64,000 nucleotides of DNA from Candidatus Sacchlamyda saccharinae (GCA_030408505.1 JAUHQI010000004.1:434001-498000); one strand, 5' to 3'; shown: positions 1-10,643, counted from the stretch's first letter. The notes: generated by a model not told the origin, from the letters alone. A program made the numbers and translations.

Positions 1-3000
1 GGTCACAGGAAACTTCATAGGCTGGAAGAACAAAGGCCTCTTTGATTTTTGGGGTGATCCCCATCAACCCCGATTCAACGCCATAGGCGGTTTCATCCAG
101 AATCCAGCCATTTTGAGGAGAATCCAGCTGAAAGCGTTCGATCACATAGTCGGTGACCATCCTATTGAAGTTCCAATCGGAGCCATTATGAAAAAAGTAG
201 CCATGCTCACGCAAGTAATTGAATAGAGGATCGATGGGGAGAAAGAGGGTGGTCCCCGCATCGATCCACAGAAAGTCTGGAAAAAGCTCTAAACCCTGCT
301 TCAAACAAACGGGTTTCCAGGCATACCACCCAGGTACCTGCTTTCCCCAATAGGTTGTCCGAAATGGCTTCAGCAAGTCCTTATGAATCATTTCAACCGG
401 ATAGACGGCAACCTTTTCAACAGTTTTTAAAAATGATAGCTGGTCTGCTTTCAAGCCCAAATCAAAGACTGCAACCTCGCCTAATGAATCAAAGTGGTGC
501 TTGTGAATGCTCCCTATGAGGTTCAACAAGGGATAAAAATAGTCGGCATTGGCTCCAGTACAAAAGTAATAGGGCGTTTTCTCTTCAAGAAGATCAGCCG
601 AGATTTTTCGGACAAAAGCTTCAATGGAATAGAGAGAGGCTTTCGTAGATCTTAAGAAGTACTGTATGTTTTCGATATACGATTGATACTCTTCTTCTGT
701 CATCGCCACTAGGTAGTCATAGAGCATTTGATCATTTTCAAAGCGACTCCGGTCAATATAACAATTTTCTGGGACATAATCTCCTATGTTGGGGGCTCCG
801 AGGTAGATGGGGACAGCCCCTGCCTGAAACACATCGAAGATTTTTTCTGTTACATATCCTGTGACACCTTTGATGTTTTCATAGCAGACACAAAATTTGT
901 AGTTTTTGATGGTGTCCACTTTCTTATCGACAAGCCCTTGGTAACAAGAATACTCGGTGTGGGTCCACCCCCTCCCAAATAGAGAAAATTCCCCTGGGCA
1001 ATTTTGGTCAAAAAAGTGGTAAAGCTTCTTCCGCTCCGAGTAAAGTTCGTCGGGGTGGGCAGACCCTTTATTGCAAGAGATTGCGCAGCAGAGATTTTTT
1101 TGATCAAAGGGGACCAGGTCCTCGATCATCTGGCTGAGACGAGGATAGTAAAATTTGAAGTATTTTTCGTTATCGACAAGGGAGTCGTCCCAGGTATAAA
1201 TTTTATGAAAGAATTGGTGCACATCTTTTGCATAATTACTTGGAGCAGTGGATATCGGCTCCCATAGGAAAAGGATCCTCGATTCATAAGGATACTCTAA
1301 AAGATCACGCAGCTCTTCCTCAGTGGGCACTTCAAAGCAGATGAGAGCATGTGGGTCGACAATCCCTTTGAAAGAGTCCACTTGGTGCAAGTGGTAATCT
1401 TGTTCTGCCAGTGTGTCTCGCAACGCGATCAGCGGTGCTAGGGAGTCATCACGGTCATATAAAGGGTCCCCTTTTGCAAACAGATCTCCCCATTGCCCTT
1501 TAGAAATATAGATATGCTTCTGGAGCTCTTGCAGGTTGTATGTTGCAACTGGTTGGTATTTTGCTCTCGAGCGGATCTCTAAGTCCATACCCAACTGGTA
1601 ATCGCGACTGATTTTGTCGTCATTGATTGAACTTGTCCGATTGTAGATGTACAGAAGATCTGGAACAAAGCTATGGTGCCATCCTGCCATTTCAACCATG
1701 GGCATCATGATAGCAACATCTGCTGTCATCTGAAAAAAATTCCCTTGATACAGCAGATCTTTTACATCTATTTGCTGAAAAAGCCCGGCATAGAAAGTGC
1801 GCAGTTGGGAAGTGACCCACTTATATTCTCGGATCGAATTCCCAATAACAACTTCTTCGGGCAGCTCTTCACAATGGCCGGGAATTAAGGGGGAATTTCC
1901 TCCCAAATACCAGGCGTATTGCCCATAGGTGAGCCAGACGTTGGGATTTTCGTACTCGCAGTTGAGCCGCTTTAGCACTTCATCATGAGCAAACCAATCG
2001 TCCCCATCGAGGGTAATGACAATTTCATCTGGCTTGCACGAGTGGATCGCCTTATACAAATTAGCCAGCGAGCCCACTCTATCGGGGTTCCTCACCAGGG
2101 AAACCTTCTCGCCGTACTGCCTGTCTCTTACATAGTCTGCTACATAGTCCCCTGTCCCATCTGGCGAGGCATCATCGACATATATTACTCGGAAATTTTG
2201 GTATTTTTGAGAGAAAACAGAATCTAGGTTCTGCTTATAAAACTGCTTGTTGTTGAATGAGGGTATGACAATAACAAATGGTTTTTCTTCCAGCCGATTT
2301 TGCTCCCAAAAAGGAGAGTAGGTTTGGATGATCCAGTCGTTTTCTTTATCTCTTTTTCTGGTGATCTCTGGATCGGAGGTAGTGGTCACCCCATTTGGAT
2401 TCCAGTAATACAAGGTCAATACTTTAGGGATCCGTTTGAATTTACCCCCAGATTTTGCCACCCGATTCCAAAATTCCCAATTCCCCGAAGCGATAAAATC
2501 TTCTCTAAAATACCCTATAGTGTCATGGACCTCTTTGCGCCACAAGGGCTGGGGTCCTGTGAGGCAACAATTTAAAGCAGAAGGGTGATATTCGGGAAGG
2601 GTGGTCACCCATTGGTGGCTGTTGTCTTCAAAGGTCTCGTTTGGATTTGTCGTAACGAAAAAGTCTGCATAGACGCAATCTACCTGGGGAGATTCTACTA
2701 ACTCGAGAACCATTTTCTCAAGCGCCGCGGGGTCTACTCTGTTATCTACGGCGGCAAAATAAATAAACGTCCCCCGAGCCTCTTCAATACCCATATTGAG
2801 AGCTTCATACAGAGTGGTTTCATACGGCAGTGTGCGGAGACGGATATTCGAAAACTTTTGCAAATAAGGGGCTAACTGTTTCCTTATATTCTCAGGGGAA
2901 TTTGCATCGATGATGAGAAGCTCACAATCTTCAAAAATCGTCTGCTTTGTGATGTCTTCAATAAAGCCTTGAATGTGGTCACCACCCTTGTATAGAGGGG

Positions 3001-3076
3001 TGATGATCGATACGCTAGGAGCAGCAAAACAGCTACTCCAGCAGAAGAGAATGAGGAGGGAAAGCCACCTCATCAT
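1..3076 (-). CDS. Secreted multidomain glycosyltransferase (GT2-GT2-GT10-like), C-terminus outside window
   Basis: The minus-strand frame is open from the ATG at 3076 to the window edge, 1025 codons without a stop. Residues 1-19 look like a Sec signal peptide (MMRWLSLLILFCWSSCFA, then AP). A GT2-type domain starts at about residue 21 (VSIITPLYK) and has VDNRVD near 106. A second GT2-type domain starts near 264 (VIVIPSFNN) with LDGDDW near 356. A GT10 fucosyltransferase-like block lies near 725-760 (FCVCYEN, then GYVTEKIFDVFQAGAVPIYL). A further GT-like segment lies after about residue 830 (KPVCLKQGLELFPDFLWIDA). The start overlaps the atpK stop as ATGA, so translation is probably coupled to the V-ATPase operon. 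A second ATG follows directly at 3073. Transfer of hexose or fucose to a surface glycan is an inference; the signal peptide is unusual for such enzymes. Confidence 0.85.
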   Translation of the reverse strand, partial: MMRWLSLLILFCWSSCFAAPSVSIITPLYKGGDHIQGFIEDITKQTIFEDCELLIIDANSPENIRKQLAPYLQKFSNIRLRTLPYETTLYEALNMGIEEARGTFIYFAAVDNRVDPAALEKMVLELVESPQVDCVYADFFVTTNPNETFEDNSHQWVTTLPEYHPSALNCCLTGPQPLWRKEVHDTIGYFREDFIASGNWEFWNRVAKSGGKFKRIPKVLTLYYWNPNGVTTTSDPEITRKRDKENDWIIQTYSPFWEQNRLEEKPFVIVIPSFNNKQFYKQNLDSVFSQKYQNFRVIYVDDASPDGTGDYVADYVRDRQYGEKVSLVRNPDRVGSLANLYKAIHSCKPDEIVITLDGDDWFAHDEVLKRLNCEYENPNVWLTYGQYAWYLGGNSPLIPGHCEELPEEVVIGNSIREYKWVTSQLRTFYAGLFQQIDVKDLLYQGNFFQMTADVAIMMPMVEMAGWHHSFVPDLLYIYNRTSSINDDKISRDYQLGMDLEIRSRAKYQPVATYNLQELQKHIYISKGQWGDLFAKGDPLYDRDDSLAPLIALRDTLAEQDYHLHQVDSFKGIVDPHALICFEVPTEEELRDLLEYPYESRILFLWEPISTAPSNYAKDVHQFFHKIYTWDDSLVDNEKYFKFYYPRLSQMIEDLVPFDQKNLCCAISCNKGSAHPDELYSERKKLYHFFDQNCPGEFSLFGRGWTHTEYSCYQGLVDKKVDTIKNYKFCVCYENIKGVTGYVTEKIFDVFQAGAVPIYLGAPNIGDYVPENCYIDRSRFENDQMLYDYLVAMTEEEYQSYIENIQYFLRSTKASLYSIEAFVRKISADLLEEKTPYYFCTGANADYFYPLLNLIGSIHKHHFDSLGEVAVFDLGLKADQLSFLKTVEKVAVYPVEMIHKDLLKPFRTTYWGKQVPGWYAWKPVCLKQGLELFPDFLWIDAGTTLFLPIDPLFNYLREHGYFFHNGSDWNFNRMVTDYVIERFQLDSPQNGWILDETAYGVESGLMGITPKIKEAFVLPAYEVSCD

Positions 3077-3492
3077 AGGAGCAAGAGGGCAAATACGAAG
3101 GCGAAGAGAGAAAACGACTCGACGATTCCAAGAGCAGCAAAGCTTTTACCTAGGATCGCGGGTTGTTTTGCCGAAGCTTGGATCGCTGACGCTGCGCACA
3201 TGCCCTGATAAACCGATGAGATGAGGAGAGCAAGACCTACAGATAAGCCGATTCCAATTCCTGAAAGGGCTGAGAATCCCCCGTCAATGCTGTTTTTCAT
3301 GATGATCATCAAGACGAAAGCGTAAATCGACTGGGAAGAGGGCATCGCTGACATCCCGATGAATTTCCCGTGGTTTTCTTCTACGCGGCTCATGACAGCG
3401 TGAGAAGCCATCCCAGCAATTCCGCAACCGATCGCACTTCCAATACACCCGAGCCCAAGTACGAGGGCGGGGCCAACCATTGCATAGTCCAT
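3073..3492 (-). CDS. atpK: V-type ATPase subunit K (proteolipid ring)
   Basis: The product is a 139-residue, very hydrophobic protein with two glycine-rich helical hairpins (four membrane segments), as in V-type ring subunits. The second hairpin carries the likely ion-binding glutamate (LGIVESFSLFAF). The first hairpin has glutamine at the equivalent place (SSQSIYAF), as expected for a duplicated V-type proteolipid with one carboxylate. Upstream of the ATG is a clear AGGAG ribosome-binding site. This is the last ATPase gene of the operon, 6 bp after atpI, and its stop overlaps the start of the downstream glycosyltransferase gene. Confidence 0.95.
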   Translation of the reverse strand: MDYAMVGPALVLGLGCIGSAIGCGIAGMASHAVMSRVEENHGKFIGMSAMPSSQSIYAFVLMIIMKNSIDGGFSALSGIGIGLSVGLALLISSVYQGMCAASAIQASAKQPAILGKSFAALGIVESFSLFAFVFALLLL

Positions 3493-3498
3493 AATTAT

Positions 3499-5424
3499 TT
3501 ACTCCTGTTTCATTTTAAGTTTTCGTAGAGGGTTAAAAAGTCTCCCCTCGCCATCAAAGCTGTAGTGGTACCACTCGATAAAGTTCAGACGAAGGCCGTG
3601 GATCACACCTCCCATAGTGCCGAGGAGGATGTTAACAGAGTGTCCTGCTAAGATAATCGCAGAGCCGACAACTAGGCCAACGCCGATACCCATTTCGTTA
3701 AATGTGCGGGCCATGATCGAGCTGGCTAAGGCCAGGGCATACAAGCGGAGATAGGAGAGGATATCGGCAAAAACTTGGATGATCTCAGCAATCTCTCCGA
3801 TCCCTTTGAGTTTTCTCTGAATGAAAGCTAAAACGACAGCCAGACCAATCCCCCCATAGAGGAGTTGGATACCAACCATCGCAGCTGTGTCTTTGGGTAG
3901 CCCCCCTAAAAATTCGACGATTGAGGTGGCTTTCAAGGTTACGGGGAAGTATAGATAGCCCCCAATGGAAAATAGGACCCAGCCAATATTTGCCCATTTG
4001 CGCCTTAAGTAGCGTAAGAGAGAAATCGAGACGTGGATCACACCGACAAAGAGCGAGAACTCTAAGAGAATGTTGTCTGAAAATTCATTGAGCATCTCAT
4101 ACTTTTTCACTTTGTTCTTAACGACAAAGGCTTTTTGGAGCATCTCTTTGCCACTTTTGACTCCAGCGATCTGTGGATATTTTTCAACCCACTCTTTATG
4201 AACTTCGTCATTTTTCTTGGCGTGGTATTCGGCCTTTTTCTCTGCCACACGGTTGAGAACAGAAAAGCTCGAGAGGGGGCTTTGCGGGGCAATCTCTATC
4301 CCGAAGAAAGAGGTGGTGATCACACCCCAGATCACGCAGCTTGTGGAGAGGATAAAGAGGAGTTTTAGGAACCTTTTGCCACTATTTTTGAGATTAGGAA
4401 ATTTGTATTTAAGGAAGAAGGCAAGCCCCAAGTAAAGCGCACCATAACCTCCATCGGCCAAGATCATTGCAAAGAAGAGCGCAAAGGCCCAAAGAACCCA
4501 GCCAGAGGGGTCTTTATCGGTAGAGGCGGGTATGTCGTAGATACGGACGAGATCTTCTCCAATTCGATTGTAGTTTTCGTTCTCCATGTATGTGGGGATC
4601 TTGTCATCTTTTTCGATGGCGATCGGCTCAAAAGCAATGGCGAGATCCTTAGTCAATTTCGGCAGCTCTTCCAATTTATTATCGGGCACCCAGGCTTCGA
4701 TGGAAAAGAGAGAACCTTCAATAGGAAAAGCCACTTCTTTTTGCGTCTTTTCTAACGTGTGGATATCGAGCTGGCCAAGTAAGCTATCGCGCAAAAATTC
4801 GAGATGACCAGCATAGCCTTTAAGCTCTGCCTCCATTTGATGGAGCGTCTCATCCACGAAGGCCAAATGGTTGCGCAACTCCCCGGCTGTCCGATCAAAA
4901 TGCATCTCAATCATGCCTGAGAAAGTTTTGGGCACATCGTGTATGCCAACAAAGTAATCGAGGTCGTAGTCTGTCCCTACATAGATCAGCGATTTAGCCT
5001 CTTCTATCTCATGAGTTTTTGAAGTTTTCACGCAGTAGAATTGAACTTTTTTTCCGGTTTTTTCTTCGATAAAAACGATATCATCAAAGGAAAACTCTCC
5101 AAAGGGGCGCACTCGGGAAATTTCGGCATCCAAGAAGCGTTTTTCTTCCGAGAGTTTCTCGATCTCATGGGTAAGATCCAGTACCTGTGAGGCGATCTCA
5201 TCGGCAAAGGCAAGATCTCCTCCCCCTCTGTAGGCCTCTTTAATGGGTTGCTTGCGCAAAACTTTGATCGCGACCATGAGCTTGCGCACATCGTCGGGGA
5301 GATCCTTCCCCTTTTTACGATCGGTGATGAACTCTACAAAACCCTCATCTTGTGCTTTTATGAAAAAAGAGCTTAGGTCTTCTTTAGAGCCGAAAAAGAG
5401 ATATTTTTTAAGGTTGATGATCAT
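3499..5424 (-). CDS. atpI: V-type ATPase subunit I (stator a-type subunit)
   Basis: The 641-residue product has a hydrophilic, coiled-coil-rich N-terminal half and a C-terminal half of about seven membrane helices from about residue 310. The conserved membrane motif ILSYLRLYALALASSIMA near residue 550 holds the arginine that faces the proton-carrying glutamate of the ring. The subunit links the stalks to the membrane ring and forms the ion half-channels. The start overlaps the end of atpD by 4 bp (ATGA), which supports translational coupling. Confidence 0.95.
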   Translation of the reverse strand: MIINLKKYLFFGSKEDLSSFFIKAQDEGFVEFITDRKKGKDLPDDVRKLMVAIKVLRKQPIKEAYRGGGDLAFADEIASQVLDLTHEIEKLSEEKRFLDAEISRVRPFGEFSFDDIVFIEEKTGKKVQFYCVKTSKTHEIEEAKSLIYVGTDYDLDYFVGIHDVPKTFSGMIEMHFDRTAGELRNHLAFVDETLHQMEAELKGYAGHLEFLRDSLLGQLDIHTLEKTQKEVAFPIEGSLFSIEAWVPDNKLEELPKLTKDLAIAFEPIAIEKDDKIPTYMENENYNRIGEDLVRIYDIPASTDKDPSGWVLWAFALFFAMILADGGYGALYLGLAFFLKYKFPNLKNSGKRFLKLLFILSTSCVIWGVITTSFFGIEIAPQSPLSSFSVLNRVAEKKAEYHAKKNDEVHKEWVEKYPQIAGVKSGKEMLQKAFVVKNKVKKYEMLNEFSDNILLEFSLFVGVIHVSISLLRYLRRKWANIGWVLFSIGGYLYFPVTLKATSIVEFLGGLPKDTAAMVGIQLLYGGIGLAVVLAFIQRKLKGIGEIAEIIQVFADILSYLRLYALALASSIMARTFNEMGIGVGLVVGSAIILAGHSVNILLGTMGGVIHGLRLNFIEWYHYSFDGEGRLFNPLRKLKMKQE

Positions 5425-6029
5425 CTCTTCTTCTTCCTCTCTAAAATTTTTCTCTTTGAGGCTTTGGCTTGCGAAACGGCTGCAAGCTGCTGATCGCCCA
5501 GAAAGATTTTAATCTTTTTGATATTGACTTGTGTCCGTGGGATCATGATTTTTTCAAAGAGATTGACCCGTATCGAAACTTCTCTGAGTTCCTTCTCCAA
5601 TAGCGCTTTTTTCTCTTTTAAAATGGTGATCTTTTCTCGCGTTTCAATTAAGTTTTTCGTGCATTGAATTCCGCTTTCAAGCCAAAACGAGGTATCAAAA
5701 AGGGCGTAGGTAGACTTTTCAAAGACCACCTCTTCAAAAATAGGAATTTCAACTCCTGCAATATTCTCAAAGTGTTTTTTCACCTCGTGCACCCGGCAAG
5801 AAGCTAGGAGATTGTCTGCATCGGGACTCGTATAAAGCTGTTGAAAACCTTGCACCCTGTCAGAATAGTTATCCAGCTGTACACCTAGTTGCGAGATTTG
5901 CGCCTGCACTCCATTGATTTCCAATTGGAGCATCGCTTTTTTCAGCTGCAGGGTAGGCAGATACTTCTTTAGCTGTGAGAGGCGAATCTGCTGCTGGCGC
6001 AATTCTGTTTTGGTGTACTTGATATCCAT
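5421..6029 (-). CDS. atpD: V-type ATPase subunit D (central stalk)
   Basis: The 202-residue product has a lysine- and glutamine-rich N-terminus (TKTELRQQQIRLSQLKKYL) and long coiled-coil helices at both ends, as in V/A-type subunit D. This subunit forms the rotor shaft inside the A3B3 head. It begins 3 bp after the atpB stop and overlaps atpI by 4 bp. Its place between B and I follows the chlamydial V-ATPase order. Confidence 0.92.
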   Translation of the reverse strand: MDIKYTKTELRQQQIRLSQLKKYLPTLQLKKAMLQLEINGVQAQISQLGVQLDNYSDRVQGFQQLYTSPDADNLLASCRVHEVKKHFENIAGVEIPIFEEVVFEKSTYALFDTSFWLESGIQCTKNLIETREKITILKEKKALLEKELREVSIRVNLFEKIMIPRTQVNIKKIKIFLGDQQLAAVSQAKASKRKILERKKKR

Positions 6030-6032
6030 TCG

Positions 6033-7331
6033 TTACGCAGGCCAATATTTTTCAAGTAGAGACTCTTTGATCCCCACTTCATTTCTTTCAAAACACTCAC
6101 TGAGAGTTTTCCACCCCAAATCGAGGGCCTCTTCTAAGGCTAGGTTTACCTCAAGATTCATCATTCTCTCCTCAAAAAGGAGGGAGAAGTTGAGTAGTTT
6201 TTCGTCCCATCTAGACAACTTAAAGCCCATGCTCGCCCGCTCAGCAGCCTTCTTCGAATCGGCATAGAGGCGAATCTGAGTATTGGCCAAGTCACCGTGG
6301 TCTTCTCTCGTCACTTCGCCAATCACCTGCTGCTTCAAGCGAGAAAGAGAACCGAATGGATCGATCCGTCCTCCGTGCAAGTAGTACTGCCCTTCGGTGA
6401 TGTATCCCGTATTGTCAGGGATGGGATGGGTCACATCGCCACCTGGCATCGTCGTAACTGAGATAATCGTGATCGATCCACTCCCATCAATATCGACGGC
6501 TTTCTCATACCGAGAGGCGAGGTCCGAGTAGAGAGATCCAGGATAACCCCGGTTCGATGGAACCTGGTCCATGGTGATCATAATCTCTTTGATCGCATCG
6601 GCAAAGGCGGTCATATCGGTTAAAAGAACGAGGACATTCTTACCCTGGGTGGCAAACTTCTCCGCGCAGGCTAGTGCCATATCCGGCACGAGAAGACATT
6701 CCACAGCGGGATCGGTTGCTTTATGAATGAACATCACTGTCTTTTCCATTGAACCGGCATTTTCTGCATTGTCAATGAAGGCCTGGTAATCATCAAAACG
6801 AAGACCCATTCCCCCAATGACCACAATGTCGGCATCGGTCTGGTTGGCAATTCGCATCAGTAGCGGATTGTAGGGCTCACCGGCGATCGAAAAAATTGGG
6901 ATCTTTTGCGACTTGACTAGGCAATTAAACACATCGATCATCGGAATATTGGTGCGCACCTGTTCGCGTGGGATAATCCGTCGAACCGGATTGAAGGACG
7001 GGGCGCCAATTTCAATTTCATCCCCTTGGATATTGGGGCCATTGTCAATCGGATCTCCCGAGCCATTTAGCCTCCTGCCCAAAAGAGCGTCTGAACAAAC
7101 CACACTCATCTGCTCATTCAAAAAAGTGACACGGTCGTTGGTAAAAATACCGCGCGTATTTTCAAAGCACTGCAAGGTGGCAAGTTCTCCATCGATGCTC
7201 AGGACAGAGGCATAGGTGGATGTCCCGTCTTGCTTCGTCACTTTTGCAAGCTCTCCTAGGCTGACATCTTTTGCCAAAACAGTGAGCAGGTTCCCCCGCA
7301 TATCAACGATCCGATCGTAGGTTTTCTTCAT
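6033..7331 (-). CDS. atpB: V-type ATPase subunit B
   Basis: The 432-residue product is a typical V/A-type regulatory B subunit: [36 protein letters not shown] and DITHPIPD-like [20 protein letters not shown] are all visible. Unlike subunit A it has no intact GxxxxGKT loop; the corresponding place reads SIAGEPYNP. It alternates with subunit A in the catalytic head. It overlaps atpA by 4 bp. Confidence 0.95.
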   Translation of the reverse strand: MKKTYDRIVDMRGNLLTVLAKDVSLGELAKVTKQDGTSTYASVLSIDGELATLQCFENTRGIFTNDRVTFLNEQMSVVCSDALLGRRLNGSGDPIDNGPNIQGDEIEIGAPSFNPVRRIIPREQVRTNIPMIDVFNCLVKSQKIPIFSIAGEPYNPLLMRIANQTDADIVVIGGMGLRFDDYQAFIDNAENAGSMEKTVMFIHKATDPAVECLLVPDMALACAEKFATQGKNVLVLLTDMTAFADAIKEIMITMDQVPSNRGYPGSLYSDLASRYEKAVDIDGSGSITIISVTTMPGGDVTHPIPDNTGYITEGQYYLHGGRIDPFGSLSRLKQQVIGEVTREDHGDLANTQIRLYADSKKAAERASMGFKLSRWDEKLLNFSLLFEERMMNLEVNLALEEALDLGWKTLSECFERNEVGIKESLLEKYWPA

Positions 7332-9088
7332 TTTACCGCTTGTTTTTTGATTTTTTCTTCAATCTTGCCGTAGGCCAAGTGATACTGCTCTGAGCCGTAG
7401 GGCATAAAGTTCATATTTTTGATCTCATTTTGCAAAGCAAGAAAGAACGATCTTGCGTTATCATGCCCCTCAAAAGAGAACTCTGTATCAAACACTTTTC
7501 CAACTAACTGGAAAAGGGGTACTTGTCTATCAAGTGGGCAATAGGCATCTTCTTTGTCAAAGGCGTTTTGTTGTAGATAGGCAAAGTCGTACAGCTCACC
7601 TTTAAGATAAGTGACCATATCATGGATCGAAATCCCCTCTTCACCAACTACTTCCATCCTTTTGCCAATGTCATCACTCTCGCGCAGCATCTTCTCACCC
7701 AGGCGAGTGAGTCTCCCCCACCCTTTTAGTTGATCCTCTAGCAGATCGCCCACCATCTCCTGGTATTTACTCCACGAAATTAGGGGATCGATCGCCGGAT
7801 AGCGCCTTGCATCAGAGCGAGCTCTAGAGAGACCGTGAAAAGCACCCACAACAGCCAACGTTGCCTGTGTCACAGGCTCTTCAAAGTTTCCGCCAGCAGG
7901 TGATACAGCTCCTCCAATAGTGAGAGATCCCGTCTTGCCATTTGGAAGTTGGACCACACCAGAACGCTCATAGAATGCAGCAATCCTAGAAGAGAGATAG
8001 GCCGGGAAGGCCTCTTCTCCTGGAATCTCTTCCAAACGCCCCGACATCTCACGCATCGCTTGCGCCCAACGGGAAGTAGAGTCGGCGAGCAGAAGGACAT
8101 TGAGCCCCATCTGGCGATAGTACTCAGAGATCGTCGCTCCCAAATAGATCGAAGCCTCTCTAGCCGACACCGGCATCGAGGAAGTATTGCAGATGATTAC
8201 CGTACGGTTCATCAATGGTTCATTCGTATGCGGATCATTCAGGTGTGGGAAAGTACGAAGTACTTCGACCACTTCTCCTGCACGTTCTCCACATGCACAG
8301 ACAACAACAAGATCCACCGAAGAGTATTTAGAGAGGTGGTGTTGCAAGACCGTCTTTCCAGCTCCAAAAGGCCCAGGAGAGCAAAAGGTCCCCCCTTTCA
8401 TGACAGGGAACTGGGTATCTAGGATCCGTAGACCCGTGTCCATCATCTCTTCGACGCGCACCTTCTCGCCTGCAAAGAGGGCGTTTTTGATTGGCCACTT
8501 CTGGACCATAGTAAAAGAGTGTTCATTGCCTTGGCTGTCTTCTGCTTTGGCAACCACCGTATCGATTGGGTAAGACCCCTCTTTCACAACCCAAGTAATC
8601 TTGTACTTGCCTCGTCGGCTAAATGGAAGCATGATCGAATGGTGGTAGCGCCCCTCCATTGTATAGCCTAGCTCTTCTCCCCGCTGCAGGACATCGCCCT
8701 CCTTACATGTCGGATGGTAGTCCCACTTCTTCTTATAATCGAGTGCGGGCAAATAGGTGCCACGAGTCAAAAAAAGCCCGGTAGCATTTGCGACTTGCTC
8801 GAGAGGGTTTTGCAAACCGTCTACAATGGATGTCAGCAGTCCAGGACCAAGCTCGGCTTCAAGAAGTGCCGTAGAAAATTCTACATGCGTGCCCAGCTTT
8901 ACGCCCCGCGTGTCTTCAAACACCTGCAACTTCGCTTCATTTCCGACAATCTCGATCACCTCAGATTTCAGAGAAATCCCTTCTAGATCGATCATGGCGA
9001 CCTCACCTTGGCGGATATTCCCTTCAAACTCCACGTGGAGAAGGTTCCCGAAGGCTTTGACAATTTTTCCAGTAGCAAGCGTTTTCAT
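7328..9088 (-). CDS. atpA: V-type ATPase catalytic subunit A
   Basis: The 586-residue product has the catalytic P-loop [10 protein letters not shown] near residue 234, the long non-homologous insert typical of V/A-type A subunits before it, and the [20 protein letters not shown] nucleotide-site segment. It hydrolyses or makes ATP in the peripheral head. Chlamydiae carry this V-type enzyme instead of an F-type one. Direction of use in the cell is not shown by the sequence. Confidence 0.97.
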   Translation of the reverse strand: MKTLATGKIVKAFGNLLHVEFEGNIRQGEVAMIDLEGISLKSEVIEIVGNEAKLQVFEDTRGVKLGTHVEFSTALLEAELGPGLLTSIVDGLQNPLEQVANATGLFLTRGTYLPALDYKKKWDYHPTCKEGDVLQRGEELGYTMEGRYHHSIMLPFSRRGKYKITWVVKEGSYPIDTVVAKAEDSQGNEHSFTMVQKWPIKNALFAGEKVRVEEMMDTGLRILDTQFPVMKGGTFCSPGPFGAGKTVLQHHLSKYSSVDLVVVCACGERAGEVVEVLRTFPHLNDPHTNEPLMNRTVIICNTSSMPVSAREASIYLGATISEYYRQMGLNVLLLADSTSRWAQAMREMSGRLEEIPGEEAFPAYLSSRIAAFYERSGVVQLPNGKTGSLTIGGAVSPAGGNFEEPVTQATLAVVGAFHGLSRARSDARRYPAIDPLISWSKYQEMVGDLLEDQLKGWGRLTRLGEKMLRESDDIGKRMEVVGEEGISIHDMVTYLKGELYDFAYLQQNAFDKEDAYCPLDRQVPLFQLVGKVFDTEFSFEGHDNARSFFLALQNEIKNMNFMPYGSEQYHLAYGKIEEKIKKQAVK

Positions 9089-9095
9089 CTATTTG

Positions 9096-9869
9096 TTATC
9101 CCGTTTTAAACTTGTCAGCAATCCCTTTTCCCCTCTCTTCATTGAGCTCATTCCACTTTTCAACGAGCATCAACCTGGCCACATAACCCAGAATCCAGTC
9201 GAGAGAAAACAGAGGATACCCTGTCATTTCTTCTATGCGATTGAATTTAAAACCAATCACTGTTTTATATTGCTCCCAAGGATCGTCACCACATCCAAGT
9301 AGACTTTGCTTCAAAGGCAAATATTCCATTGGGGGCTCATAATCTTCCATATCCTTTTGCGCTAAAATCTGTGCCACCATCGGGTCGGTAAAATCCTCGA
9401 ACTGCAATTCCTCGGTGATATCGCGCCCAGAACGCTTAGCCCGCAAAGCGGTCAACACGAGGCGCACCTCCCGCTCAAATGTCAAAAGCTCCTTTAAAAA
9501 TCCGTCTTGCCGCTCAATCTCTTCCGAGTAGTACCGAGAGAGCAGCCCAAAGAAATGCCTCGCCTTTTCCTTGTCCTCCTCAAATTGCCCCAAAAACTCG
9601 AACACATAATCGGGAAGATCGGCCTCCACAAGGAGCGCCTCATCCAGCTCCTTCTCACTCAGATTCCCCCTTGGATCAATTGGCTGCTCCAAATACAGGG
9701 CCCGAATATTTTCCAAGTCGATGGCCAGACGCAAAACCGAGACCTTCTTCAGATCTTCCTTGCTCAAATTCAGCTGCAGTCGATACATCATCTGCTCAAA
9801 AGTGATGTCAGGCACTTCCGATAAGACAAGCGAAGGGAGCGAAGGGGCTACGAAGAAGTAGTTATGCAT
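9096..9869 (-). CDS. DUF2764 family protein of the V-ATPase operon
   Basis: The gene sits between atpE and atpA, where chlamydial and some other bacterial V-ATPase operons carry a DUF2764 gene. The N-terminus MHNYFFVAPSLPSL fits that family, so I place the start at 9869. The frame stays open upstream to 9932, but that part lies inside atpE. The chosen start overlaps the atpE stop by 8 bp. The 257-residue product is acidic, mostly helical and has no membrane segment. It may take the place of subunit C (central stalk to ring), which the operon otherwise lacks; that is inference. Confidence 0.85.
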   Translation of the reverse strand: MHNYFFVAPSLPSLVLSEVPDITFEQMMYRLQLNLSKEDLKKVSVLRLAIDLENIRALYLEQPIDPRGNLSEKELDEALLVEADLPDYVFEFLGQFEEDKEKARHFFGLLSRYYSEEIERQDGFLKELLTFEREVRLVLTALRAKRSGRDITEELQFEDFTDPMVAQILAQKDMEDYEPPMEYLPLKQSLLGCGDDPWEQYKTVIGFKFNRIEEMTGYPLFSLDWILGYVARLMLVEKWNELNEERGKGIADKFKTG

Positions 9870-10503
9870 CCTGTTTTCCAGCAAAAAAGTATTTATGGAA
9901 ATCTTTGCGGACATACCGCGTAAGTAGCTCAACTAAGGCCGTATCGGAAAGATCGATCGTGATCTTGTCCTTGTGTAGCTTCATCTCGACCCCACCCTTT
10001 TGAGGGCCAACGATGACACTCTTTTCTTTCAAATTTTCAACCAAATTCTTTCCAATGAGCTCATTCACCTGATTTGGCTCCACAGCCGCAGGGATGATCA
10101 CGCTCAGATCGGTATCGAGCCCCTCTTCCCCCACAGCTTTGATCACCGCAGAGACCATATCGGCAATCACTTGAGGACTGCTCGTTGCCTTTGTAATCAT
10201 ATCGCCTAGATTCTGATTCAATAGCCTCTCTTCAATTTCTTGCTTGAGCCAAGCAACAGATTGGCGAGCTCCTTGGTTAAGCGAAGCTTTAAAGACCCCA
10301 TATTTTTTCTCAATATCAGCTTCGGCATCTGCAACTAATTTGGCTGCCTTCTCTTTAGCTTCGGCAACAATAGCTCCTGCTTTGGATTCAGCATCTTCCA
10401 GAACTTTCTTTGCTTCATCAATTGCCGGCTCAAGCGTTTCTTTGCGAAGAACCTCGCAAATTTGCTTCACCTTGTCTCTTCCAGACTCAACATCCTGTGT
10501 CAT
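9862..10503 (-). CDS. atpE: V-type ATPase subunit E (peripheral stalk)
   Basis: The 213-residue product starts with an alanine-, lysine- and glutamate-rich coiled coil (residues about 10-80) and ends in a globular domain, the usual subunit E layout. Subunit E is a peripheral stalk component binding the A3B3 head. This is the first gene of the minus-strand operon E-DUF2764-A-B-D-I-K. The ribosome-binding site is weak (GGGCGG about 5 bp upstream). Confidence 0.92.
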   Translation of the reverse strand: MTQDVESGRDKVKQICEVLRKETLEPAIDEAKKVLEDAESKAGAIVAEAKEKAAKLVADAEADIEKKYGVFKASLNQGARQSVAWLKQEIEERLLNQNLGDMITKATSSPQVIADMVSAVIKAVGEEGLDTDLSVIIPAAVEPNQVNELIGKNLVENLKEKSVIVGPQKGGVEMKLHKDKITIDLSDTALVELLTRYVRKDFHKYFFAGKQDA

Positions 10504-10532
10504 ATGAACCGCCCATGTATGAATTTCTCAAA

Positions 10533-10561
10533 ACTATGGACCAAAAAGACTTATTTTTCAA
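10533..10561 (-). promoter_or_regulatory. Candidate promoter of the V-ATPase operon
   Basis: On the minus strand TTGAAA and CATAGT are separated by 17 bp, with the predicted transcription start about 20 bp before the atpE ATG. Match to the major sigma factor consensus is 5 of 6 and 4 of 6 bases. Confidence 0.4.
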
Positions 10562-10643
10562 GAGGGTTTGTCACCGAAAATCACACCAACAATTTAAAAT
10601 AAATACTTTGCATATAAATCCTACGATGTGGCATTAGAAAGAT

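Noticed and set aside
850-1107. Short frames on both strands in 728-2575
   Set aside because: They are shadows of the long glycosyltransferase frame, which is open to the window edge and has recognisable domains.
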